Source: a virus. Taken from it: a stretch of DNA of 64,000 bases. Location of the stretch: positions 1 through 64,000 of IMG/VR virus record IMGVR_UViG_3300025469_000003. One strand, written 5' to 3'. A program made the translations under genes and the position numbers. The notes under the pieces are model-generated. The model was not told the origin of the DNA. It made no database searches and saw nothing but the letters and a program-made list of their open reading frames with translations. Shown piece by piece: positions 56,249 through 63,849 of this stretch (its first letter is position 1; each line of letters begins with the position of its first letter).

Positions 56249-56271
56249 GGGAGTCATGTATATAAGTCCCA
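56249..56271. repeat. Right arm of a 23-bp perfect inverted repeat
   Basis: Complement of 55143-55165. It lies 20 bases before the SD of the secreted-protein operon and includes ATGTATATA, also found in the promoter at 57293. Confidence 0.85.
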
Positions 56272-56291
56272 TAAAATTCAAGGAGGCTGAA

Positions 56292-56669
56292 ATGAAGAAG
56301 ATTTTCAGATCACTTTTGTTGGGGGCTTTGTTGGCGTTCGAGACTACCGCCGTCATCATCGCCGCCGGGGGATACACCGCCACCAAGCAATTTACGCTGA
56401 CCGTCGTGGCTCCGCTGGTTATTTCCAATGTTTCACCGTTGCCTGAGGCTGTAGCGGCTCAAACCTACTCCGTAACCTTCACTGCCAGCGGAGGGATTCC
56501 GCCTTACGTCTGGTCCGTTACTACCGGCTCTACACTGCCTGCTGGATTAACTCTTACTTCGGGCGGAGTTCTGAGTGGGATGCCGACTACTGCCGGGACC
56601 TATACGTTCTCAATTACTGTCACAGACGGCTCCAATCAGAAAGCACAGTTTAAAATCGTAGGCCAGTGA
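56292..56669 (+). CDS. Exported protein with putative Ig (He_PIG-like) domain
   Basis: 125 aa from ATG 56292 behind AAGGAGGCTGAA. N-terminal signal peptide (KKIFRSLLLGALLAFETTAV). The mature part has GGIPPYVWSV, LPAGLTLTSGG and GTYTFSITVTDG, the sequence of He_PIG Ig-like repeats. First of three coupled secreted beta-sandwich proteins. Confidence 0.78.
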   Translation: MKKIFRSLLLGALLAFETTAVIIAAGGYTATKQFTLTVVAPLVISNVSPLPEAVAAQTYSVTFTASGGIPPYVWSVTTGSTLPAGLTLTSGGVLSGMPTTAGTYTFSITVTDGSNQKAQFKIVGQ

Positions 56670-56950
56670 TGAGATTATTTACAATAATCTTGTTGGCGTC
56701 GGTTTTGTTAATAGAGACATTAGGTGGGTCCGCAAAGATTCTGCCTAGTGTCTCTATCACTACTTCATCGCTGCCTGTCGCTGTAGAAAGCAAACCTTAT
56801 AGATTTCAGTTAACTGCGACTGGCTGCCGTGGGCCGTGTGTGTGGAGAATCTCTGGACTGCCAAATGGACTTGTTGCAAGCTACTCGGGACTTATTCAAG
56901 GCACTCCAATAGTCTCAGGCAAATTCGTTGTAACGGTGTCAGTACGATGA
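56669..56950 (+). CDS. Exported protein with truncated Ig-like domain
   Basis: 93 aa; ATG 56669 overlaps the previous stop. Signal peptide (LFTIILLASVLLIETLGG), then a shortened He_PIG-like repeat (LPVAVESKPYRFQL, WRISGLPNGL, SGLIQGTPIVSG). Two Cys may form a disulfide. Confidence 0.7.
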   Translation: MRLFTIILLASVLLIETLGGSAKILPSVSITTSSLPVAVESKPYRFQLTATGCRGPCVWRISGLPNGLVASYSGLIQGTPIVSGKFVVTVSVR

Positions 56951-57276
56951 AAAAGATACTCCTGCTTTTTTTACTGCTGTGCTTTCGGCCGTCTGTGGCT
57001 GCAACAACAACGGCGTCTTTTCAGCTAGTCGTTGTGCACAATGTGCAGTTGTCATGGACTCAGAGCAACAGCCCCAATCTCATAGGTTACAATGTCTATC
57101 GTGGTTTACAATCAGGAAAAGAAACCCTCTACTATAAGATAGGCGTCGGAGCAGGCTGGACGGATACGTATGTAGACAGCTACACAACGTACTTCTATTA
57201 TCTTACCGCAGTTGATTCTTCCTCCCAAGAAAGCGTACCCTCCAATGAAACCTCTGCGACCGTGCCCGGACCTTAA
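56947..57276 (+). CDS. Exported protein with fibronectin type III domain
   Basis: 109 aa; ATG overlaps the previous stop. Signal peptide (KKILLLFLLLCFRPSVA), then an FN3 fold: VQLSWTQSNSPNLIGYNVYR, YYKIG, YFYYLTAVDSSSQESVPS. These three may decorate the cell surface or act in superinfection exclusion; inference only. Confidence 0.78.
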   Translation: MKKILLLFLLLCFRPSVAATTTASFQLVVVHNVQLSWTQSNSPNLIGYNVYRGLQSGKETLYYKIGVGAGWTDTYVDSYTTYFYYLTAVDSSSQESVPSNETSATVPGP

Positions 57277-57292
57277 CCAGTGAAGATTCTTC

Positions 57293-57321
57293 TTGACACG
57301 CGGGGATGTATATAGTACACT
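57293..57321 (+). promoter_or_regulatory. Sigma-70-type promoter
   Basis: TTGACA and TACACT, spacer 17, then CTGGAAGG. The next ATG is only 8 bases past the -10, so the message may be leaderless. The spacer holds ATGTATATA, as in the 23-bp repeat arms. Confidence 0.78.
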
Positions 57322-57328
57322 GGAAGGT

Positions 57329-57544
57329 ATGAATAGGGATGCGGCTAACACGCAAGCTGCTCAAGCCAAAAAAGCAAAGGCTACAGGTAAGACCGTCCTA
57401 ACGATGAGGGAAAGGAATGCCCGTGAAGTAGACCGTTGGCCGCAATGGATGAAGGGCGGAGAAGGACGCAGCCCGGTTTCCAGTGATGTTCTTCCCGACC
57501 CTCCGCCGGAGGAGTTCGATTCCCCGTTGCAAGGGGCATTATGA
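57329..57544 (+). CDS. Small polar protein
   Basis: 71 aa from ATG 57329. Ala/Lys/Gln-rich helix then a Pro/Glu tail. Unknown. Confidence 0.55.
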   Translation: MNRDAANTQAAQAKKAKATGKTVLTMRERNAREVDRWPQWMKGGEGRSPVSSDVLPDPPPEEFDSPLQGAL

Positions 57545-57642
57545 ATTTCTCTTTTTGTGAGACCATAACCGCCGTAGCCCTCGGGCACTGGCATATCCGC
57601 ATCCTGACCGCTGGGTGTTGTAGCTTGCAAAGTATGCAGTGA
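57541..57642 (+). CDS. Possible small protein
   Basis: 33 aa from ATG 57541, coupled by ATGA to the previous gene. Mildly hydrophobic, Cys-containing. Could be chance; the remaining bases to 57672 hold the ribosome site AAGGAGATCACA of the next gene. Confidence 0.35.
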   Translation: MNFSFCETITAVALGHWHIRILTAGCCSLQSMQ

Positions 57643-57672
57643 GGAATATCTAAAACTTCAAAGGAGATCACA

Positions 57673-58515
57673 ATGAACATCAATCTAAACGAGAATTTGA
57701 ACGAGACGATCCGCCGGGGAAACCCTGCGGACTTCCGGGTCAGTCTAAGGGCGATTGCTTATCAGGGCGACACCTTGGGGTGGTGCGGAATACCGGACCG
57801 TTACGCCGTGGTGCGCAACGACAATGACATGGCCCTTTCAATCGTCTCCGACCGTTATACCGTGGTCGAGCATCAAGACATCTTGGACGCAGTGCAATCG
57901 GCCATCTTCAATCTCGGCATGAATCGCGTGCCTTCCGGCGTCTTTGTGGACAGAGGCGGAGCGCGGATGCGGGCCTTGTACAAGTTTCCCTATTTGTCGC
58001 GGGTCATCTGCCGGGCGCAGTCTGACGCCATCTGCCCCTGCATCAAGATCGAGAACACCTATGACGGGTCCTCGCGGGTGAGTGTACATATTGGTGCATT
58101 CCGCTTCGTTTGCACGAATCTGGCTGTAGGCGGAGGCGGAGTGTTCGCTGGCGGATTCATGTCGATTCACGTTGGCAAGATCGACGTGAAGGAAGTCGGC
58201 CAGCAGTTGCAGAATTACCTGAGCGGGTTTGAACAGATCGTCGAGACTTACCGGCGCTGGTTCAATCAATCCTTGCTTTTTTGGGATGATCTGGCGGGCT
58301 GCGATACACTGAGCCTCTCTCTTGACGCTGTACCGAAGAAACACAAAGAGGCTATCATCAAGCGCGTGCCGACGAAGGCCACGGTCTATGACGCATTCAA
58401 CGCCGCCACGGACTACGCCACGCACCAATGCCGGACTGCCCGCGTAGCCTTCGAGCTTCTCAGCCGCATCAATAGCGGATTCCAAAAGACGTTTCCGGAG
58501 GCATCAAGGTTATAA
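57673..58515 (+). CDS. DUF932 family protein
   Basis: 280 aa, AAGGAGATCACA upstream. SDRYTVVEHQDILDAV, FPYLSRVICR, IKIENTYDGSSRVSV and FVCTNLAVGGG match DUF932 (YfjQ-like) proteins common on phages and plasmids. The function of the family is not established. Confidence 0.8.
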   Translation: MNINLNENLNETIRRGNPADFRVSLRAIAYQGDTLGWCGIPDRYAVVRNDNDMALSIVSDRYTVVEHQDILDAVQSAIFNLGMNRVPSGVFVDRGGARMRALYKFPYLSRVICRAQSDAICPCIKIENTYDGSSRVSVHIGAFRFVCTNLAVGGGGVFAGGFMSIHVGKIDVKEVGQQLQNYLSGFEQIVETYRRWFNQSLLFWDDLAGCDTLSLSLDAVPKKHKEAIIKRVPTKATVYDAFNAATDYATHQCRTARVAFELLSRINSGFQKTFPEASRL

Positions 58516-58516
58516 A

Positions 58517-58643
58517 TTGCCGGTTAGTTTGCCGGTTATTTGACCGCTTGTTTGTCAGACCTATCCATGTGTAACAGATAGGCTTAGTCGAAATGTTCCC
58601 GTGAAAATGTCCGGTTAAATGACCACTTGGTTTGCAGGTGAAT
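58517..58643. repeat. Short direct repeats CCGGTTA-TGACC
   Basis: GCCGGTTAGTTT, GCCGGTTATTTGACC and TCCGGTTAAATGACC follow each other within 100 bases, iteron-like. No gene here. They precede a tRNA gene on the other strand. Confidence 0.5.
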
Positions 58644-58714
58644 TGGAGCGTGTGGCGGGACTCGAACCCGGCCTCTTCAGTTTGGAAGACTGAGGCACAA
58701 CCTCTATACCACGC
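58644..58714 (-). tRNA. tRNA-Gly (UCC)
   Basis: Anticodon stem TCAGT/ACTGA with loop CTTCCAA (TCC), T loop TTCGAGT, T73 and encoded CCA. The inner two acceptor pairs are mismatched, so the gene may be partly degenerate. Confidence 0.82.
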
Positions 58715-58718
58715 CCAC

Positions 58719-58841
58719 TTACTTGTGGAGTTGCCAGCGAAGATACTTCAACTTGAGCATGACGAGGATCACACGCAAGTCGGTGAAGTCGATGCACACT
58801 TTTAGCCAGATCAAGCGGAGATAAAGACGAATACTTTCCAT
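58719..58841 (-). CDS. Small amphipathic/membrane peptide
   Basis: 40 aa from ATG 58841 (AGGTGACTG upstream). Leu/Ile/Val-rich with regularly placed Arg and Lys (IRLYLRLIWLKVCI). Four bases from tRNA-Gly. Unknown. Confidence 0.5.
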   Translation of the reverse strand: MESIRLYLRLIWLKVCIDFTDLRVILVMLKLKYLRWQLHK

Positions 58842-58896
58842 CAGTCACCTAGTCTTCCGGCGTCATCGTGATCGTTGCAACAAGTTATGGTCGGCT

Positions 58897-59046
58897 TCAG
58901 CGGCAAGGGCTGGCCTGTGCTGCCGGACGCTCGCGGTCGGGGCATACTATGGTGAGGAAACGTTCGAGGTTTTCAAAGCGTTCTCTGAGAGCTTCGAGAA
59001 CCTGTGTCTGCTCTTTCGTTACTTCCGTGAATCCGAAATCTGACAT
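58897..59046 (-). CDS. Small hypothetical protein
   Basis: 49 aa from ATG 59046 behind GGAGGATCGT. Charged helix (EQTQVLEALRERFENLERFL) with a Cys/Pro tail. Lies between tRNA-Pro and tRNA-Gly. Confidence 0.55.
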   Translation of the reverse strand: MSDFGFTEVTKEQTQVLEALRERFENLERFLTIVCPDRERPAAQASPCR

Positions 59047-59062
59047 ACGATCCTCCGAAAAT

Positions 59063-59137
59063 TGGTCAGGGCTGAGGGAGTCGAACCCCCGACCTCGTGG
59101 TCCCAAGCCACGCGCCATACCGCTTGGCTAAGCCCTG
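59063..59137 (-). tRNA. tRNA-Pro (UGG)
   Basis: Acceptor CAGGGCT/AGCCCTG, anticodon stem CGTGG/CCACG with loop CTTGGGA (TGG), T loop TTCGACT, A73, encoded CCA. Confidence 0.93.
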
Positions 59138-59140
59138 TTA

Positions 59141-59239
59141 TTATACTGGATGAGAGCGCATCCTAAAGTACACAATTCCTACGACTGCACATGCACAGAA
59201 GAATGCTCCCAAACTTGCTCCTGCTAAAGCAATTACCAC
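59141..59239 (-). CDS. Very small membrane peptide
   Basis: 32 aa from GTG 59239, AGGAGAACCC upstream. One membrane helix (GASLGAFFCACAVVGIVYF) and a basic end. Confidence 0.5.
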   Translation of the reverse strand: MVIALAGASLGAFFCACAVVGIVYFRMRSHPV

Positions 59240-59366
59240 GGGTTCTCCTATCGCAGTAGTCTATCTAACTCTGCCAAGGTCAGCTTTTCAAGCGGCGACC
59301 CGGCGACCCGGCGCTGAGGTCAAGCCCGCGTCTGTCGGCCTCCCGCCTCTCTTTCCATCAACCTAC

Positions 59367-59395
59367 AGATTACCATACCCTTCGGCGTATGTCAA
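59367..59395 (-). promoter_or_regulatory. Sigma-70-type promoter
   Basis: Minus-strand TTGACA and TAATCT, spacer 17. Would transcribe the small membrane peptide, tRNA-Pro, the two small genes and tRNA-Gly. Confidence 0.75.
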
Positions 59396-59469
59396 GCCTT
59401 TTCTGTGGTGTGACTGCAAGCCTTTTGTGCTGTGCGGATGCAAGTCTTTCCTGTTCATTTTTCTCGGAT

Positions 59470-59530
59470 GTTCACACATAATGAACGTTCATGGGTGCGT
59501 GAACGCCGGACGATGCATGAACACGCAAGA
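59470..59530. promoter_or_regulatory. Operator-like dyads (TGAACGTTCA)
   Basis: TGAACGTTCA is a perfect 10-base palindrome; GTTCAC, GTGAAC and ATGAAC half-sites flank it within 50 bases. Looks like a cluster of repressor sites between two minus-strand promoters. No regulator gene is recognised nearby. Confidence 0.5.
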
Positions 59531-59660
59531 GCTTTGCAAGTCAGGTTTTGACGAAGTTAGCGTTGTCTGGCTTCGTAAGACTAAGTAAAGACAGTATGTT
59601 AGCTACCTACTGACTCATATATTACCTAGTCTGGTATTTCGCTTTGCGTCGTTAAAGGCC

Positions 59661-59689
59661 AGTTTACTCCTTTTTTAGCCCGTTGTCAA
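59661..59689 (-). promoter_or_regulatory. Sigma-70-type promoter without an evident gene
   Basis: Minus-strand TTGACA and TAAACT, spacer 17. Downstream (59650-59400) has no open frame with a ribosome site, so it may make a short RNA. 59690-59900 also holds no gene. Confidence 0.65.
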
Positions 59690-59910
59690 GCAAAAAGTGA
59701 AGGTGTGCCAAAGAAAAACTATATTTGCTTTAGATTCATGGGTATGCCCGGAAAACAGTAGGATAGGAACCCCGATTTATGGAATAATACATAGAGAGAA
59801 GAAACGAAAGTGGTTGTACACAAGGGAAGCAAGAGAATCAGGGAAACCAAGGTAATCAATTTCAGTTGCAGTTGAACGATCCCCAGCCTACTGTGCCGGG
59901 ATGAGCAAGG

Positions 59911-59950
59911 GAGCCGCAGGCAGTGATGCTTTGCGGCTCTTTCGGTTTTT
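59911..59950 (+). terminator. Rho-independent terminator
   Basis: GAGCCGCA (59911) pairs with TGCGGCTC, loop ~12 bases, followed by TTTCGGTTTTT. It directly precedes tRNA-Ala. Confidence 0.75.
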
Positions 59951-59953
59951 CAT

Positions 59954-60029
59954 GGGCTTGTAGCTTAATCGGGAGAGCACCTGCCTTGCACGCAGGGGGT
60001 TGCAGGTTCGATGCCTGTCGGGTCCACCA
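59954..60029 (+). tRNA. tRNA-Ala (UGC)
   Basis: Acceptor GGGCTTG/CGGGTCC with G3-U70, anticodon stem CCTGC/GCAGG with loop CTTGCAC (TGC), T loop TTCGATG, A73, encoded CCA. The only plus-strand tRNA seen. Confidence 0.93.
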
Positions 60030-60053
60030 ATCTTGAGTAAAGGTGCGTATGCT

Positions 60054-60386
60054 TTGACACACGAGCAAAATGTACGGTATCAAGAAAAAGCGCGATACGC
60101 GGCTTTGTCTCACTACGGTCCAAACGGTGTAGCTAAATGTTCTTGGCCGGGATGTGAAATTTGTGATACCGATATGCTTGTAGTGGGCCATGGGAACGGT
60201 CAAGGAAAAGCAGACAGATTAAAACGTACTGGTCATTCTTTAGGTTGGAGACTGTGTGTGGCTTTACGAAGGGAAGGATACCCTTCTGGCTATCATACGA
60301 TATGTGAAAATCACAACAGAAAAGAAGAGCGTGAAAGACTTAGAAAGTTTTGGATTGAAAAAAATTCAACTGCACAGTGTGCGTAG
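60054..60386 (+). CDS. HNH endonuclease, divergent
   Basis: 110 aa from TTG 60054 (AAAGGTG upstream). KCSWPGC, DMLVVGHGNGQGKADR and HTICENHNRKEE align with the genes at 39095 and 41467, but the Asp before the catalytic His is Gly, so activity is doubtful. Lies 24 bases after tRNA-Ala. Confidence 0.78.
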   Translation: MTHEQNVRYQEKARYAALSHYGPNGVAKCSWPGCEICDTDMLVVGHGNGQGKADRLKRTGHSLGWRLCVALRREGYPSGYHTICENHNRKEERERLRKFWIEKNSTAQCA

Positions 60387-60394
60387 GAGAAGTC

Positions 60395-61093
60395 GTGGGA
60401 AGTTCATTTTGGAAGAAGGTCGATGAAATTCTCCTAGCTGTTGTGCTGTTAGTCGCCTGTGTCGTCGGCGTCAAGCTGTACTTCGTTCTGGACAACACCG
60501 ATAAAGCAGTGTCACACCTTGACACAGTTGTTTCACAAGTTAGTACTACGGTCGCCGGTATTGCTAAAATCGAAGACACGGCGGCTGAGAGTCAGCGTCA
60601 CATGCAAGCACAGACGCTTGAGGCTCTGAAGAATGCGAAGGAAACTCTTCACGGCCTGAATAAGACTGTGGCTACCCTCAACACGGATGTCATTCCGAGC
60701 CTGAATGCTAAGGCCGGGAAGGTCCTCGACACTAGCAATCAATTGCTAGCCGACACGAACAAGAACCTAGCGAAGTTGACGGACACAACTGCGAAGTCAC
60801 TGGAAGAAACACAGACTCTCGTAGAGGCTACAACGAAGAGCGTTAAGACGGCCAATGATCTTTTGGGCGATCCTGTAATGATTGGGAACCTACGGCAGGC
60901 GTCGGTAGACTTGAAAACTTCGATGACGCATTTGCCTCCGATCATGTCCGATTTGGAAGCAGAACAGCACGATGTGCGCGGGTATGTTCATCATCTGACC
61001 CGCCCAGCATCGTCAGCGATGGTTGCCATCAACTTCACACTGAAACAGGTTGAGACAATCGGTGGTGCGGCACTTGGGGTATTATCGAAATGA
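60395..61093 (+). CDS. Membrane-anchored coiled-coil protein
   Basis: 232 aa from GTG 60395 behind AGGAGAAGTC. One N-terminal membrane helix (ILLAVVLLVACVVGVKLYFV), then ~170 residues of heptad-like helix rich in Thr, Leu, Asn and Lys. Form resembles DUF948-type or MCP-like phage membrane proteins. Overlaps the next gene. Confidence 0.7.
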   Translation: MGSSFWKKVDEILLAVVLLVACVVGVKLYFVLDNTDKAVSHLDTVVSQVSTTVAGIAKIEDTAAESQRHMQAQTLEALKNAKETLHGLNKTVATLNTDVIPSLNAKAGKVLDTSNQLLADTNKNLAKLTDTTAKSLEETQTLVEATTKSVKTANDLLGDPVMIGNLRQASVDLKTSMTHLPPIMSDLEAEQHDVRGYVHHLTRPASSAMVAINFTLKQVETIGGAALGVLSK

Positions 61094-61338
61094 CGCCGCT
61101 TGAGTTTTTGCACAGCAAATGGTCCGACTTGATTATGTTGTTCATCCTCTTGATTGGGATAGCCATTTGCGTGTTTAACCCCGTCAACAAGGACATCGGA
61201 CGGGATTTGTACACCGCAGGCATGTTGGGCTTCGGTGGAGGCCGGGTCATCCATCACTATACGAACGGTAATGGAAATGGCAACGGCAACGGGAACGGCA
61301 CAGTGAGTTCTGAAGAGAATCCAAAAAAGGAGCAGTAA
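61090..61338 (+). CDS. Small membrane protein with Asn-Gly repeat
   Basis: 82 aa. A membrane helix (LIMLFILLIGIAICVF) and a Gly-rich segment, then (NG)6 and an acidic/Lys tail. The repeat is encoded by AAYGGN units and may vary in length. Shares ATGA with the previous gene. Confidence 0.7.
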   Translation: MTPLEFLHSKWSDLIMLFILLIGIAICVFNPVNKDIGRDLYTAGMLGFGGGRVIHHYTNGNGNGNGNGNGTVSSEENPKKEQ

Positions 61339-61342
61339 AACA

Positions 61343-61771
61343 ATGGGTATCCTGAGTTCAGCGAAGTCGGTGTTCGAGAAAGTCGGAGCCGAAATTGAGA
61401 AGTTGTTTGGAGGGTCAGCGTCGGTCGAGCAGAAGGTGCAAGCCACCATTACTTTCGTGGCCCCTCTGGTCAATACGGTTGTGGTTTTGGCGGACCCAGC
61501 GATTGCGCCCACGGTCGCAAAGGTCATCTCCACGGTACAGGCGGACCTTGCGTTGGTGTCAACGGTTGTGCAGGGAGCGACTCCTGCGCCCGGCAGTTCT
61601 GCGGCTACCACAGCAACGACTGCTTTGAACAGCGTCAAGACGAACCTGTCTGAGTTGCTGACTGACTCCGGCGTGAAGAACTCTGCCAACTTCAGCAAGA
61701 TCAGCGCGGCGGTCAATCTCATCATTGCCGAAGTTGAGGCAGTGTTGAGCGGCCTATCGGCGAAGAAGTAA
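61343..61771 (+). CDS. Hypothetical Ala/Val/Thr-rich protein
   Basis: 142 aa. Amphipathic helices with Ala, Val, Ser and Thr; no motif. Third of a trio of envelope-type genes upstream of groEL. Confidence 0.6.
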   Translation: MGILSSAKSVFEKVGAEIEKLFGGSASVEQKVQATITFVAPLVNTVVVLADPAIAPTVAKVISTVQADLALVSTVVQGATPAPGSSAATTATTALNSVKTNLSELLTDSGVKNSANFSKISAAVNLIIAEVEAVLSGLSAKK

Positions 61772-61853
61772 GATCGCCTGTTAACCAGTTACCAAACGGT
61801 GAGCCTCTCTCAGATGGGCAGAGGCTCCCCAACTTTCCTTGGAGTGTGCGTTC

Positions 61854-63461
61854 GTGGCGAAGGAATTGACGTTTGGAAAAGATGCACGTAATAGGATGCT
61901 CATTGGCATCAATGCAGTAGCTAGGCTAGTCTCGGCTACTATTGGTCCTAAAGGTAGATGCATTGTAGTTGAGCGGGTTGTGACTAATCCTGCTACGAAA
62001 GAAGTTGTAAAGCTGTCACCAGTGACTACAAAAGATGGGGTGTCTGTTGCGAGAGCCATTTCACTTCCAAATGCTACAGAAAATTTAGGCTGTGATCTTA
62101 TTCGAGAAGCAGCCCTTCGTACAGTGCAAGAGGCGGGTGATGGCACCACTGCCAGCGTCATACTTTCTCAGGCAATTATTTCTGAGGGGATGAAGGCGCT
62201 GGAAAAAGGAGCCAGTCCGGTTTTCCTACGGTCAGGGATTGACAAGGCTACTGCGAAGATAGTTCAACAACTCGCGCAGATGTCAACGCGCTATGACGGC
62301 ATGGGTCTGGATGTAGCCCGCATCGCGGCGAATGGCGATGAAGAAGTTGCTAAGATTGTAACTGAAGCCTTACAAATGGCTGGTAAGAACGGCATCGTTA
62401 GCGTCGATAGTTCGCGCACAGACAAGACGCACATCGAGTTTTCTGCCGGGATGAGATTTGATTCCGGGTTTCGGCATCCTGATTTCATTACGGATTTTTC
62501 ACGAAATGAGTGCGTTCTTGAAAATCCGTTTATACTCTTGCACGAGCGCCGCATTCAGAGCATTGGAAAGATAGAGCCTTTGCTCGCCGCAGTAGCTCAG
62601 GCAGGCCGTTCGATCCTCATTCTATCAGAGGAATTTGAATTGCCGGTAATGGCGCTGTTATTACAGAATCGCGCTGTGCTGCGCTCGTGCGTCGTAACAG
62701 CACCTTGGTATGGTGAGCGCCGGAGAGATTTTCTTTCTGACTTAGCAGCCTTTACAGGTGGCATTAGTATTGTAGAAGAACTTGGTCTTGATCTGTCTAA
62801 ATGCGACTTGAGTGTCCTTGGACAGGCCGAGCGCGTCGTGGTGACGCGAACTAATACCACGATCATCAAGGGTAAGAGCAAGGGCAATGAGTTGGCGCAG
62901 CGAATCGAATCGCTTTCCAGCGCCATTGCTTCGACGGAGAATCCTTACGACAAGGAAATTCTGGCTGAGAGGTTAGCGAAGTTGGATGGAGGTGTGGCCG
63001 TTATTAAAATAGGCGCTCCAACGGAATCTGAGGCTAAGGAAAAAAGAGATAGAACGGAAGACGCCGTGTTGAGTGTGAAATGTGCTCAGGAAGACGGCAC
63101 AGTTCCGGGAGGAGGAATTGCTCTTTTACGTTGTCAAGAGAGTGTAAATTTCTCGGGTGAAAAACTACACAATGAAGAGCTTGTTGGAATAGGCATTGTT
63201 TTTCATGCTCTTGAGGCTCCATTAAAGCAGATTTTGGAAAACGGCGGTTACAATGTCAAGGATACGATGAAGTGCCTTAAAGGGCGGGCAGATTCAATTG
63301 GCTTTGATGCTTTGTCTGGCGAAGTTGTTGACATGCGGGACAAAGGCATAATGGATGCTTCAAAGGTTGTCAAACAAGCACTTATCAATGCAGCTAGCCT
63401 TGCTGGCACATTTTTGACTGTGGCAGGAAGCATCGTTAATTTGGAGGCAAAGGGTGCGTAA
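61854..63461 (+). CDS. groEL: GroEL-like chaperonin
   Basis: 535 aa from GTG 61854. VAKELTFGKDARNRML, SATIGPKGR, TTKDGVSVA, EAGDGTTASVIL (with the ATPase Asp), DFITD...; RIESLSSAI, RLAKLDGGVAVI, RTEDAVLSV (second catalytic Asp) and DGTVPGGGIALL are the classic GroEL blocks. The Gly-Gly-Met tail is absent. Well diverged from bacterial GroEL, as in other phage chaperonins. It would fold virion or replication proteins with the GroES-like partner downstream. Confidence 0.95.
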   Translation: MAKELTFGKDARNRMLIGINAVARLVSATIGPKGRCIVVERVVTNPATKEVVKLSPVTTKDGVSVARAISLPNATENLGCDLIREAALRTVQEAGDGTTASVILSQAIISEGMKALEKGASPVFLRSGIDKATAKIVQQLAQMSTRYDGMGLDVARIAANGDEEVAKIVTEALQMAGKNGIVSVDSSRTDKTHIEFSAGMRFDSGFRHPDFITDFSRNECVLENPFILLHERRIQSIGKIEPLLAAVAQAGRSILILSEEFELPVMALLLQNRAVLRSCVVTAPWYGERRRDFLSDLAAFTGGISIVEELGLDLSKCDLSVLGQAERVVVTRTNTTIIKGKSKGNELAQRIESLSSAIASTENPYDKEILAERLAKLDGGVAVIKIGAPTESEAKEKRDRTEDAVLSVKCAQEDGTVPGGGIALLRCQESVNFSGEKLHNEELVGIGIVFHALEAPLKQILENGGYNVKDTMKCLKGRADSIGFDALSGEVVDMRDKGIMDASKVVKQALINAASLAGTFLTVAGSIVNLEAKGA

Positions 63462-63849
63462 AATTAACGATGGATTAACTTCTGGTCAAAGATGGCGTAA
63501 AAAATATCCAGAACGCTATCGTGAGTCGGCTAGATTAACAAATCGAAAACGTTGTAGAACAACTTATGGCCGTTATCAAACGCTGAAAGGCAGCGCTAAG
63601 CGTAATAACCTTGTTCTTACAATTGTTTACTAAGAATATATTATATTAGTTAATCAACCGTGTTATTATTGTGGAGGACAGCTTCCTGAGACGGGGTATG
63701 GTCTTGATCGTATCAATTCTGATATTGGTTATGTGCAGGGCAACCTTCGTCCTTGCTGTGCAAAATGTAACACCGCAAAAAATGACATGACGGAGACAGA
63801 GTTTAGAGAATGGTCTCTTCGATTGTTTAATCATTGGAGTAGCAAATGA
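63454..63849 (+). pseudogene. HNH endonuclease gene broken by an in-frame TAA, between groEL and groES
   Basis: From GTG 63454 (GGAGGCAAAGG upstream) the frame runs 59 codons to TAA 63631-63633, then continues in frame to TGA 63849. The first part is Lys/Arg-rich; the second has CYYCGGQLPETGYGLDRINS and CCAKCNTAKND, a complete HNH module related to that at 47549. It overlaps groEL by 8 bases and groES by 4. Confidence 0.75.

Noticed and set aside
55166-56428. 420-codon open frame on the minus strand
   Set aside because: It lies opposite the PAPS-reductase-like gene, which has clear motifs, and its product has no recognisable domain or ribosome site. A shadow frame.
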